DNA of 22,427 bases from a virus. The stretch covers positions 1 to 22,427 of the IMG/VR virus record IMGVR_UViG_3300009702_000349; one strand, written 5' to 3'. Positions 7,718 through 15,695 of this stretch are shown in pieces. The notes under the pieces were generated by a model that made no database searches, was not told the origin of the DNA, and worked only from the letters and a program-made list of their open reading frames with translations. Each line of letters opens with the position of its first letter. The first letter of the stretch is position 1. The position numbers were made by a program, and so were the translations under genes.

Positions 7718-7996
7718 ATGAAAATGTTTTGGAATCGAAAAAAGAAAAAAGATGAATCAATAACTATGGTTTGGGCTAAACTCATACTAAAAAGACATAA
7801 TAATGATATTGAACCTTTCGTTTCTATAAATCTACCGAATGAAAGTGAATCATCTTCAAATGCAGTAATGTATACATTCACTAAAGGTATTTTACATTAT
7901 GTCTTTGAAACGGGTTTGAAATTCGGAAATACAACTTTTTCTATTGCTAAGGATCTGCATGAAATAGTAGATGAAGTTTCTAATGAAGATTGCTAA
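7718..7996 (+). CDS. Hypothetical protein (92 aa)
   Basis: Starts directly after the previous stop with AAGAAAGG just upstream; ATG 7724 is an alternative. The N terminus is strongly basic (NRKKKK), the middle has a serine-rich ESESSSN stretch, and the C terminus is acidic. No known domain. It is one of a run of small genes between the SNF2-type helicase and the candidate single-stranded-DNA-binding protein. Confidence 0.5.
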   Translation: MKMFWNRKKKKDESITMVWAKLILKRHNNDIEPFVSINLPNESESSSNAVMYTFTKGILHYVFETGLKFGNTTFSIAKDLHEIVDEVSNEDC

Positions 7997-8006
7997 AAGG
8001 AAACTG

Positions 8007-8069
8007 TGATGAATAACGAAGTAACTATGAGGAATAACGGAGTAACTATGATGAATAACACAGTAATCA
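8007..8069 (+). repeat. Three 21-bp tandem repeats at the start of a gene
   Basis: Copies at 8007-8027, 8028-8048 and 8049-8069 share the pattern TGAxGAATAACxxAGTAAxxA and encode three 7-residue units, MNNEVTM, RNNGVTM and MNNTVIK. The first and third copies each start with an in-frame ATG, so the repeat also multiplies possible start codons. Confidence 0.8.
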
Positions 8070-8335
8070 AATGCACAAATATGCTTAGTACTAAGGAAAA
8101 TATGGAGGATGTTTCATCAGAAGAATACGAAAAATTTTTGATTGATGCTATTGAACTTGTATTGATTTCATTACAAGTAACAAGACAATACACTTCTGCT
8201 GCTATCGAATCTTACGATTCCTGCACTACAAAACCTGAAATCATACAAAAATATAATACTCTCTATGAAAAATTATTTGAATTTACCGATGAACTAATCA
8301 AAACTTCTAATAAAATCATTGATATTAGGTCATAA
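8009..8335 (+). CDS. Hypothetical protein (108 aa) with repeated N terminus
   Basis: The ATG at 8009 has AAAAGGA upstream; a GTG at 8006 and later ATGs at 8030-8051 are alternatives. After three 7-residue tandem units the protein is largely helical (EEYEKFLIDAIELVLISLQV and an ELIKTSNKIIDI C terminus), suggesting a small helical bundle. No family recognised. It sits 24 bp before the next gene, probably in the same operon. Confidence 0.5.
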   Translation: MNNEVTMRNNGVTMMNNTVIKCTNMLSTKENMEDVSSEEYEKFLIDAIELVLISLQVTRQYTSAAIESYDSCTTKPEIIQKYNTLYEKLFEFTDELIKTSNKIIDIRS

Positions 8336-8359
8336 ATATAGATCAAAGAAAGAAGGAAA

Positions 8360-8974
8360 ATGGACGAAAATACTAGACAATTACATGGATCAATGATAGA
8401 GATTCGCAATCTTAGGCTTTCAATCCATCCTATTATTGCTCGCATAAATTCTCATAATAAGGACAACAAAACCAATGTAAACATGAACGATATTGCTGAT
8501 CTTATATGGGTCTTGAAAAGATATTATAGTCTTATTGATGATTTCCGTAAGGACTTAGGCGCAACATTAGACTTAGCAAATAAAATCTTAGGTGTAAGTT
8601 GGTTATTATTACCAGATGAACTATCATCTATTGATGGTGATATATCTCAAATTACACCTAGAGTATCTACGCCTTTGAGAGGTGTTTCATTTACTAAGGA
8701 TTATGAAAGATATGAAAAAGTATTGAAAGCATTTGGTGTTCCTGAAGATATTATAAAAACAGGTGTATTGAATATTCATTGGGTTCATGCTAAAGAATGG
8801 TTGTCGAATCAACTTCACGAAGGAAAGCATATACCAGAAGGAATTAGATTGGATGAAACTTATGTAGAATATAAATCAACAGTTCGCACGAAAAAAGAAG
8901 TTGATGAATCGGATGAAGAAAATATCTCACACAACTCATATAAGGAATATATGAATGACCGAAAAACGAATTGA
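8360..8974 (+). CDS. Hypothetical protein (204 aa)
   Basis: Start supported by AGAAGGAAA directly upstream. The N-terminal half is helical (residues 1-90, with IADLIWVLKRYYSLIDDF), and the middle has an FGVPEDIIKTGVLNIHWVHA segment that looks like a conserved globular part. The C terminus is charged and low in complexity (KKEVDESDEEN). It overlaps the next gene by 20 bp, which implies coupled translation with the candidate single-stranded-DNA-binding protein and perhaps a shared role in DNA replication or recombination. I do not recognise the family. Confidence 0.6.
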   Translation: MDENTRQLHGSMIEIRNLRLSIHPIIARINSHNKDNKTNVNMNDIADLIWVLKRYYSLIDDFRKDLGATLDLANKILGVSWLLLPDELSSIDGDISQITPRVSTPLRGVSFTKDYERYEKVLKAFGVPEDIIKTGVLNIHWVHAKEWLSNQLHEGKHIPEGIRLDETYVEYKSTVRTKKEVDESDEENISHNSYKEYMNDRKTN

Positions 8975-9782
8975 ATCGAATATAACGAAAATCAATCCTA
9001 ATCTTCCTGCATACATGCAAGAAGATGGTTTGATGGGGACAGAAGAACTTTCTAAGATTGTTCGTCCACCTTTATTGAGAATTATTCAAAAATCATCGAG
9101 TGATGATCTATTGGAGAAATTCGATAAAGGTGATCTAATCATACGTCCAGCAGATGCACTAGTTGCATCATACAATAACGGCAACCCTGATAAATTCCTG
9201 TTTACACCTATCATCTATTGGCGGGAGTTTGTTACATGGGCACCACTAACTTTGAAAGGGCAAGTTCCTGCAGTTCTTGGAACTACACGGGATGAAAATA
9301 GCGCTCTCGCTCGTAAGGCTATGGATGCTACATTACGAGAAGAAGAAATACAATATGAAGGTATGACATTTACCGCTAATCATGTTGCACACTTGAACTT
9401 TCTTTTTATTATTCAAAATAATGATGCTATGGGTTTTGAACCTGCCTTATTCTCATTCTGCCGTGGTGAATATGTAACTGGCACAAAATTCGCAAGTATG
9501 ATAAAACAGTGCCATGCGCCGATTTTCAGCCGAATCTATGAAGGGCAAGTATCACCTACACCACGAAGTAATCAAAAGGGTTCGTGGTATGGATTGGATA
9601 TCAATAATCCTACCGATGATATCAGTCCGTGGGTTGATAGTGATTTGTATGCCCAATATAAGGATTTGTATGAGAAGTTTTCCATTTCACTGAAAAGTGA
9701 TAATATCAAAACTGACTATGAATCTAGCGAATCTAGCGAATCTGATGAATCTGATGGGTATAATGATTCGGATGAATTCTAA
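8955..9782 (+). CDS. Phage protein with acidic tail, possible single-stranded-DNA-binding protein
   Basis: The protein has 275 residues. A central globular region has alternating beta-type segments (KFLFTPIIYWREFVTWAPLT, then LNFLFIIQNN, EPALFSFCRG, GSWYGLDI), compatible with an OB-like fold. The last 20 or so residues are an acidic serine tail that ends in phenylalanine (SDEF). Acidic tails with a terminal aromatic residue are characteristic of phage and bacterial single-stranded-DNA-binding proteins such as T7 gp2.5. The position directly before the primase-helicase fits. This is an inference from tail and context, and I cannot show homology to a known family. AAGGA lies 8 nt before the start. 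Confidence 0.5.
   Translation: MTEKRIESNITKINPNLPAYMQEDGLMGTEELSKIVRPPLLRIIQKSSSDDLLEKFDKGDLIIRPADALVASYNNGNPDKFLFTPIIYWREFVTWAPLTLKGQVPAVLGTTRDENSALARKAMDATLREEEIQYEGMTFTANHVAHLNFLFIIQNNDAMGFEPALFSFCRGEYVTGTKFASMIKQCHAPIFSRIYEGQVSPTPRSNQKGSWYGLDINNPTDDISPWVDSDLYAQYKDLYEKFSISLKSDNIKTDYESSESSESDESDGYNDSDEF
9720..9755 (+). repeat. 9-bp tandem repeats encoding an acidic ES(S/D) tail
   Basis: Two copies of GAATCTAGC are followed by two copies of GAATCTGAT, encoding ESSESSESDESD. The period is a multiple of three, so copy-number change would lengthen or shorten the acidic tail without breaking the frame. Confidence 0.8.
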
Positions 9783-9815
9783 AATTCTAAAATTCTAAAT
9801 TAGTAGGATATACAT

Positions 9816-9845
9816 TACCACTAAGAATGAAAGTTCTTAGTGGTA
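9816..9845 (+). promoter_or_regulatory. 12-bp hairpin covering the initiation region of the primase-helicase gene
   Basis: Bases 9816-9827 pair perfectly with 9834-9845 around a TGAAAG loop, ending three bases before the ATG at 9849. The right arm occupies the position where a ribosome binding site should be, and no clear site is seen otherwise. The T content after the stem (ATTTATG) is too low for a good terminator. Such a stem could act as a translational operator for autogenous control, or attenuate read-through from the upstream gene. Just upstream, 9776-9799 holds three 8-bp ATTCTAAA repeats that span the previous stop. Confidence 0.65.
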
Positions 9846-9848
9846 TTT

Positions 9849-12764
9849 ATGAATCAGGATACACTTCAAAACATAAATACTTATGTTGAGTTGGAGCGCA
9901 TAGGTTGGAAATATGAACCTTGTAGCGATGAGGAAATAAGATGTAAATGTCCTGCGCATAATGATAAACACCCATCTTGTTTTATCAATGTAAAGAAGAA
10001 TCTTTTTCAATGTAAAGTTCCTTCTTGCGGCGCAAAAGGTGATCTAGTAACATTTTTAGCATTAGCGCTAAAAACTAACAGGCCAACAATATACGCAGAT
10101 TTAGCGAAACGTTATGATGTATCTGAAATAAAAAGCATCAGTTCCGATATCATTGAGAAATATCACACTACTCTAAAACATGGTAAAAAAGGGCGAACAT
10201 TAGTAGATGCCATATATAAAAAAGGTATAATAGATGAAGATATTGTACGGTATAGAATAGGATATGATCCAAACCGCAATCGTATAACTATACCCATTAG
10301 AAACAATTATGGGTCTTTTGTAAACATTAGAAGGTATCTACCTAATGCACCTAATAAAAACAAAATGTCTAATGTGCGGGGGCACGGTAAGATACGTTTA
10401 TTCCCCATAGATCAAACAGATTATAAAAGAATAATGGTTTGTGGTGGTGAGATAAAAGCAATAGTAGCGGCTCACTTATTGAATCCGCATGATATTGGTG
10501 CTGTTTGTACAACAGGTGGTGAAGGAAATTGGGAAAACGAATTCTCCGAGTTTTTCAGAGATAAAGTAGTTTATATTTGTTTTGATATTGATAATGAAGG
10601 TCGCAAAGGTGCGATGATGGTCGCTACTAGATTGTTACTAGTAGCAAAAAGCGTCAGGATTATAGAACTCCCATTAGATAAAGAAAAGTATCCGCATGGT
10701 GATATAAACGATTGGGTAGGGGCAGAAAAAGCGAATGAAAAAGATTTATTGAAACTAATAGAAAACACAGAAGTATGGAAACCGACAGATTTTGAAAAAG
10801 ACCCAACAAAAGAAGATCAATCTAAGCCTGTTGAAACTAAATTAGATGATTCTACAAAGCCTGATTTAGTAGGCAAACCTATAACAATAACAGGTGTTGT
10901 CAGTGCTATTGATACTTCACCATATTTAGTGCCAAAGAAAGTAAAATGTATATGTGAGAAGGATCAAAAATACTGTTTCATGTGCCCTGTTTTCGCTAAG
11001 TTCAAACAAAATGATACTTTCGTTGAACTTACAATCCAACCTAAATCTGCGCACATATTAGAATACATAAATGTAGGTAAAAAAGAAATTCGAGAAACAA
11101 CACGAAAATGTCTGCGCATACCTATTTGTAAGACAGTGGAGTTTCATCCGATTTCTCATTATAGCATTGAGGATATTAGATTGAATCCTTGTCTTGACAT
11201 AGATTCGTTGGAATCTAATAAAACTATGATTCCTGCGTATTCTATATCGCATGGATTAGAGTTGAATACACCTTATAATTTTACTGGGTATACTTATCCA
11301 CATCCTAAGAGCCAACAGGCTATTTTCCTCGCTAAAAAGAATAAAGCATCACAAGATTCACTAGATACATTCAATCCTAGTGATGAAGATTTATCTAAGT
11401 TACTGATTTTTCAACCTAAAAATTGGAATTATATCGGCTTGGATAAAAAGTTGAATGAAATATATGATGACTTAGAGGATAATGTAACCCGTATTTTTAT
11501 GCGAAAAAAATTGCATTTGGTTTGTGATTTGGTTTATCACAGCGTACTATTCTTTTCGATAGAAGATAATAGATTAGAAAAAGGTTGGGTAGAAGCATTA
11601 GTTTTAGGTGATAGTGCGCAGGGTAAAACAGAAACTTCTAAAAGATTGATGGAATACTATAAACTCGGTGTTCGAGTTGAATGTAAAAATGCTAGCACGG
11701 CTGGCCTTCTCGGAGGTGTACAATCATTAGGTGGAAATAGTAGATGGTTTGTTACATGGGGTATCATACCGACACATGATCGGCGTTTAGTGATTTTAGA
11801 AGAATTGAAAGGCGCTAGTGTTGAAGTTATATCAAAACTTACAGATATGAGAAGTTCAGGTGTAGCAGAAATACCTAAGATTGAAAAACGAAAAACATTT
11901 GCGCGTACTCGATTATTAGCAATAAGTAATCCTAGAAAAGATATGCCAATATCAACATATAGTTATGGCATTTATGCGATAAAAGAGTTGATAGGATCAT
12001 TAGAAGATGTTAGACGCTTTGATATGGGATTGATAGTTTCTGCAGAAGAGATAGACCAAAAGTTTGTAAATAACTTATCCGCTAACAAATCTAAACATGA
12101 AAATATACACACAAGTGATTTGTGTAGAAATCTTATATTATGGGCATGGACTAGAAAACCTTATGAGATATTGATTGATGAGTCTATCAAAAAAGAAATA
12201 ACATTTTCTGCCAATAAGTTATGCGAAGAATATACGGATATTATACCACTTGTGGATCGCGGGTCGATGCGATTGAAAATCGCTAGGCTCAGCATAGCAT
12301 TAGCGGCTCGCACATTTTCTTGTGATGAAGAAGATTACCATATTTTAGTTGTAAGAAAATGTCATGTTGAATACATAACTAGATTATTAGAAAAAATATA
12401 TTCGAGTAAGATATTCGGATATAAAGACATGACGACTTCTTATAAACTGACTTTGAAACTAAAAGACCCTGATATTATAAAAAAACATATATTAGGCACT
12501 CCGTATCCTTCGGATTTTATAGACAATCTTCTTTTTACTAACAATATAGATGTTCGAGATATTCAAGACTGGTGTGGATGGGAAAGAAGTGTATCATCAG
12601 AACTTATATCATTACTTGTTAGAAAACGAGCCATTACTAGAGAGGGTATAATATACCATAAAAATCCTGCATTTATCGAGTTCCTTAGAGATTTGAAAGA
12701 TTCTGATGATTTGAAAATAGTGGATAGACCTAAATATATCAAAGAAGAGGATGAGGAAATATGA
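9849..12764 (+). CDS. Primase-helicase fusion: CHC2 zinc ribbon, TOPRIM and MCM-like AAA+ domains
   Basis: About 971 residues. The zinc ribbon uses C34, H37, C55 and C60 (C-x2-H...C-x4-C). The TOPRIM catalytic motifs are GGE at 199-201 and DID at 246-248. Next is an OB-like segment (VGKPITITGVVSAI) with a second metal motif, C367-x-C369-x6-C376-x2-C379, as in MCM N-terminal domains. The AAA+ part has Walker A GDSAQGKT at 587-594, Walker B VILEE at 648-652, sensor-1 SNP with N694, and SLEDVRRFD at 717-725, equivalent to the MCM SRFD arginine-finger motif. The last 80 residues look like a winged helix. The protein should both prime and unwind DNA at the fork. Walker B has Glu-Glu rather than Asp-Glu. 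A GTG at 9840 is an alternative start but lies in the hairpin stem. The stop overlaps thyX by four bases. Confidence 0.85.
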   Translation: MNQDTLQNINTYVELERIGWKYEPCSDEEIRCKCPAHNDKHPSCFINVKKNLFQCKVPSCGAKGDLVTFLALALKTNRPTIYADLAKRYDVSEIKSISSDIIEKYHTTLKHGKKGRTLVDAIYKKGIIDEDIVRYRIGYDPNRNRITIPIRNNYGSFVNIRRYLPNAPNKNKMSNVRGHGKIRLFPIDQTDYKRIMVCGGEIKAIVAAHLLNPHDIGAVCTTGGEGNWENEFSEFFRDKVVYICFDIDNEGRKGAMMVATRLLLVAKSVRIIELPLDKEKYPHGDINDWVGAEKANEKDLLKLIENTEVWKPTDFEKDPTKEDQSKPVETKLDDSTKPDLVGKPITITGVVSAIDTSPYLVPKKVKCICEKDQKYCFMCPVFAKFKQNDTFVELTIQPKSAHILEYINVGKKEIRETTRKCLRIPICKTVEFHPISHYSIEDIRLNPCLDIDSLESNKTMIPAYSISHGLELNTPYNFTGYTYPHPKSQQAIFLAKKNKASQDSLDTFNPSDEDLSKLLIFQPKNWNYIGLDKKLNEIYDDLEDNVTRIFMRKKLHLVCDLVYHSVLFFSIEDNRLEKGWVEALVLGDSAQGKTETSKRLMEYYKLGVRVECKNASTAGLLGGVQSLGGNSRWFVTWGIIPTHDRRLVILEELKGASVEVISKLTDMRSSGVAEIPKIEKRKTFARTRLLAISNPRKDMPISTYSYGIYAIKELIGSLEDVRRFDMGLIVSAEEIDQKFVNNLSANKSKHENIHTSDLCRNLILWAWTRKPYEILIDESIKKEITFSANKLCEEYTDIIPLVDRGSMRLKIARLSIALAARTFSCDEEDYHILVVRKCHVEYITRLLEKIYSSKIFGYKDMTTSYKLTLKLKDPDIIKKHILGTPYPSDFIDNLLFTNNIDVRDIQDWCGWERSVSSELISLLVRKRAITREGIIYHKNPAFIEFLRDLKDSDDLKIVDRPKYIKEEDEEI

Positions 12765-13771
12765 TCGACTTAGAAAAAGTGGTAGAGAAAGTTTATAGTT
12801 GTAATCAACCTAATGTTATCAATATCCCTAAACGTATGGGAAAACCAGCCAAAGATCAATTTGAAGGATTTTGGGGAGATAAACTTGCAGAAATCGCAGG
12901 TAGAGTATGCTATGATTCGTTTGGGAAGGGCAGAAATAGTGTTCAATATGCCGCTCATATATTAGAAGTAAAACATCTTAGTGTGTTAGAACATGTAAAC
13001 TTTACAATCGAAATTGATGTTGAGAATAAAACCAGTATTCCTGATTTCATAACTTTATTCACAGTGTTGCTCAACCGTCCCGGAGTTTTTTCTTATTTCA
13101 ATAGAGATGAAAGAACCTGCCGGATTACCATGAATCTACGATCACTACATGAATGGAAAAAGTGGGATAATCTTTATAAGTTTGATTATGAAAAAATCCT
13201 TTCTAATGTTCTAAGAAAAGAGATTTGGAGAGAAGTGCTAGATGGAGAAATAGTAAAAAACTTTGTGCCAAAAAATCTAGAACTTTATTCTGAAAAAATC
13301 CCTAATGTAAACTTAGTTCAACCAGAATATGACGAAGAAAAATGGTATACTTTCTGGTTTTGCGGGTCGCGTGGATTCAGCCATGAACTTGTAAGGCATG
13401 GAGATAGAACCGCAATCAGTCAGAGAAGCACTAGATATGTAGATGAAAGTTGCTCTATGATACGTTGGCACCCTTTGATATTGAAGTATTGTGATGTTGA
13501 TAAGTTAGATGCACAAGTAAAAAATGTATCATCAACATATTCAGAAATTGTTGATATTTTGATCGCAAACGAATATGATAGAAAATCGGCAAGGGGAGCA
13601 GCGAGAGGTATTCTACCAAACGCATTAGAAACACAAGTTGTATTCAGCGCATCACTCGCACAGTGGAATCGTATTATCAAAATGAGATGCAATAAGTTTG
13701 CAGACGCAGAGATTCGATATTTGATGGACAAAGTGAAAGATATAATCTATGCAGAAGAATACACAAAGTGA
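12761..13771 (+). CDS. thyX: Flavin-dependent thymidylate synthase ThyX
   Basis: ThyX makes dTMP from dUMP using methylenetetrahydrofolate, NADPH and FAD. The signature is visible as R212-H213-G-D-R216 followed by TAISQRSTRY (to Y226), with SVLEHVNFTIEI at about residue 70 and NLRSLHEWKKW in the middle, both typical of the family. The usual motif is RHR; here two residues (Gly-Asp) are inserted between the histidine and the second arginine, unless the alignment shifts. At 336 residues it is longer than most ThyX proteins (about 220-260). The ATG overlaps the primase-helicase stop (ATGA) and follows a GAGGAAAT site. It belongs to the nucleotide-supply block with the following MazG-like, kinase and deaminase genes. 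Confidence 0.9.
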   Translation: MIDLEKVVEKVYSCNQPNVINIPKRMGKPAKDQFEGFWGDKLAEIAGRVCYDSFGKGRNSVQYAAHILEVKHLSVLEHVNFTIEIDVENKTSIPDFITLFTVLLNRPGVFSYFNRDERTCRITMNLRSLHEWKKWDNLYKFDYEKILSNVLRKEIWREVLDGEIVKNFVPKNLELYSEKIPNVNLVQPEYDEEKWYTFWFCGSRGFSHELVRHGDRTAISQRSTRYVDESCSMIRWHPLILKYCDVDKLDAQVKNVSSTYSEIVDILIANEYDRKSARGAARGILPNALETQVVFSASLAQWNRIIKMRCNKFADAEIRYLMDKVKDIIYAEEYTK

Positions 13772-14261
13772 ATTTTATCAGAATGTATTTGATTTCCATA
13801 AGAAATATAGATTTACTACTACTAATAATCTAGAAACAGATTATGACAGTATGAGCACTGATGGAAAATTGCATTTGTTTTATGTTATAAGACTCTTGAA
13901 AGATGCACTATATTATAGCGCTGATGCCGAATATAATGAGATATTCATGCGACTTTCACTTATTATAGAAGAACTAATAGAACTATGTCAAGCGATGGAT
14001 AATAGGGATATTATTAGTATGGCAGATGCTCTTGGTGATTTATCTTATGTAATCAATGGAACAGCGGTATCTTATAATCTTCCTTTATCGTGTATCGAAA
14101 AAGAAATACACAAATCCAACATGACTAAAAAACAAAGTGCATCTAACGTACACAATAAATCTAAGAAACTAATTGATAAAGGTAATAGTTATGTCCCACC
14201 CAATCTTGTAGATATAATAAAAGATCATAATAGAAAGGGCCATTGTGAGTATTGTAAATAG
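13749..14261 (+). CDS. MazG-like all-alpha nucleotide pyrophosphatase
   Basis: The core is helical with an acidic metal-binding pattern: IIEELIELCQAM followed by ADALGDLSYVINGTA. The E-E-x-x-E and D-x-x-x-D arrangement is that of the MazG / phosphoribosyl-ATP pyrophosphohydrolase-like superfamily, which hydrolyses NTPs or dNTPs to monophosphates. In phages such enzymes remove unwanted nucleotides or lower (p)ppGpp, but the substrate here cannot be predicted. The N-terminal 40 and C-terminal 40 residues are outside the core; the C terminus HCEYCK carries two cysteines and a histidine. The gene overlaps thyX by 23 bp and the next gene by 17 bp, so all three are probably coupled. Confidence 0.7.
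   Translation: MQKNTQSEFYQNVFDFHKKYRFTTTNNLETDYDSMSTDGKLHLFYVIRLLKDALYYSADAEYNEIFMRLSLIIEELIELCQAMDNRDIISMADALGDLSYVINGTAVSYNLPLSCIEKEIHKSNMTKKQSASNVHNKSKKLIDKGNSYVPPNLVDIIKDHNRKGHCEYCK
13962..13991 (-). promoter_or_regulatory. Possible antisense promoter inside the MazG-like gene
   Basis: On the minus strand TTGACA (13991-13986) and TATAAT (13967-13962) are 18 bp apart, and the -35 box has the CGCTTGAC context of the other promoters here. It may be accidental, because it lies in an AT-rich coding sequence and no hairpin or terminator was identified downstream. Confidence 0.3.
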
Positions 14262-15141
14262 ATCAACATTAGCATATAATGTAAAATCTTGCGGTATGAT
14301 TTTTGGGTTTGAAGATGTTTTCAAAGTAGAAAATTTGTTAGATCCATATAATATATGTATAGCGAAAGATACTATTCGAGCAGAACCTTTGAATATTGAG
14401 ATACCAAAATATGATATTCTTTATGACCCTTTTCCTAAATCTAATGTTTTATTCGGGACTAACTTTCCTTGTCCGTTTGATCTTGAATGTGAACCTACAT
14501 CTATATACCTAAAAAGGAATATAATAAACTATGGGATTTATCATTGTTTCAAAGTAATATGTGTTTACATGAAGAATAAAATAAGTAAAAAAATGTATCA
14601 TAAATGTTTGAAAGCAGGATACAGATTTGCGTATATTAGGGTGAATAGCCTTCTATTCGGTTTTCCTTATAAAAAGCAGTACATTTTCGCAGTATTATAT
14701 AAAGATAATAATTTCAATATCCGACTTCCGTATATGGGTTCAATGGGTTCAATGGGTTCAATGGATTCAATGGATTCAATGTATAAAGAAAAATGGGATG
14801 AGATTGATCCATATAAAGATGGTGTTCCAAATACAAAACACTCAACAGAAAAAAGACGACTGACATTATACGAATGTGCATCATTAGCAGGATGGAAAAA
14901 CGATATATTACCTATAGGGGATAATAAGATTGAGCAAATAAATAAATCATTACCTTATAAAATATCACAATGGTTGGCAAGACAAATAGCACTATATCTA
15001 AGTGATTATTGGAGGGATGAATCATTTGAAAGTAAATACTCAACAATAACTAATAAGATAGAAGTGAAACGTTTTATCGGTAATAATACTCCAAAAGCAA
15101 AATGTTTTGATTTGCTGCATTATAAAGGAATCAAAAAATGA
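14245..15141 (+). CDS. Diverged cytosine-C5 DNA methyltransferase-like protein
   Basis: The protein has 298 residues; it starts at GTG with AAAGGG a few bases upstream. Its parts line up with C5-methyltransferase motifs: FPCPFD at 74-79 resembles motif IV (PC with the catalytic cysteine), CLKAGYRFAYIRVNSLLFGF and PYKKQYIFAVL resemble motif VIII, and LTLYECASLAGW ... IEQINKSLPYKISQWLARQI resembles motifs IX and X. A clear SAM-binding F-x-G-x-G motif I and an ENV motif VI are not seen, so it may be inactive or have a changed activity. Its place among dNTP genes suggests a link to DNA modification. The identification rests on pattern resemblance only. It overlaps the kinase gene by four bases. 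Confidence 0.5.
   Translation: MSIVNRSTLAYNVKSCGMIFGFEDVFKVENLLDPYNICIAKDTIRAEPLNIEIPKYDILYDPFPKSNVLFGTNFPCPFDLECEPTSIYLKRNIINYGIYHCFKVICVYMKNKISKKMYHKCLKAGYRFAYIRVNSLLFGFPYKKQYIFAVLYKDNNFNIRLPYMGSMGSMGSMDSMDSMYKEKWDEIDPYKDGVPNTKHSTEKRRLTLYECASLAGWKNDILPIGDNKIEQINKSLPYKISQWLARQIALYLSDYWRDESFESKYSTITNKIEVKRFIGNNTPKAKCFDLLHYKGIKK
14734..14778 (+). repeat. Five 9-bp tandem repeats encoding MGS/MDS
   Basis: Three copies of ATGGGTTCA are followed by two of ATGGATTCA, encoding MGSMGSMGSMDSMDS. They lie between the motif VIII-like and motif IX-like parts, where methyltransferases carry their variable target-recognition region. The repeat is in frame, so slippage would alter length without a frameshift. 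Confidence 0.85.
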
Positions 15142-15695
15142 TCGTAATAGAGGGTACAGATTTAGTTGGAAAAACTGTTCTAGCCGAAAAGTTAGCAGAA
15201 AAACTTGGATTTATGTATTATCACTTGAAAGAACCTCTACAACTTTCTGGATATGTCAATCTAATAAAAGAACTAGGCCCAAATGTAATTTTTGATAGAT
15301 TACATTTGAGTAGAACCGCTTATGGAAAAGCAGTAAAGAATCAAAAAGTATTACATCCAGTAGGAATGAAAGTAGTTGATGATTATATTACTGTGAACTC
15401 TGGATTAGTTATCGTGATTCTAGGTTCTGAAAAAGATATAAGAAAGTATTGGAGAAAAGATGAAATGTATTCTATTGAAAATGTGTTACGCACTAATCAC
15501 CAATATGAAAAAATAGTAAAGAATAAACATATCAAAACTGATATTTGTATTATTCCAAGTGAACATAAACTTATAAAAAATGTTACTTGCTGTTTTACTG
15601 ATGCTTCTAAGAACATATGGCCGTCAAGCCACTTAGATTTCATTATAGAAATGTATGAAAAATATAGACGGATATCAAATGAAGCGCTACGCTAA
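15138..15695 (+). CDS. P-loop deoxynucleoside monophosphate kinase (thymidylate-kinase-like)
   Basis: The protein has 185 residues. It opens with MIVIEGTDLVGKTVLAEKLA, a P-loop of the thymidylate kinase type (G6-x4-G11-K12-T13), and has FDRLHLS near residues 52-58, equivalent to the DR-(Y/H) motif that binds the nucleotide base and sugar. A lid-like KYWRKDEM segment follows. It would phosphorylate dNMPs, most likely dTMP made by ThyX, to dNDPs. The substrate is inferred from neighbours. The start overlaps the previous stop (ATGA) and has AAGGAATC upstream. Confidence 0.65.
   Translation: MIVIEGTDLVGKTVLAEKLAEKLGFMYYHLKEPLQLSGYVNLIKELGPNVIFDRLHLSRTAYGKAVKNQKVLHPVGMKVVDDYITVNSGLVIVILGSEKDIRKYWRKDEMYSIENVLRTNHQYEKIVKNKHIKTDICIIPSEHKLIKNVTCCFTDASKNIWPSSHLDFIIEMYEKYRRISNEALR

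Noticed and set aside
11195-11225. TTGACA with a TAATAA-like box inside the primase-helicase gene
   Set aside because: The -10 match is poor and the site is within coding sequence, so chance is the simplest explanation.
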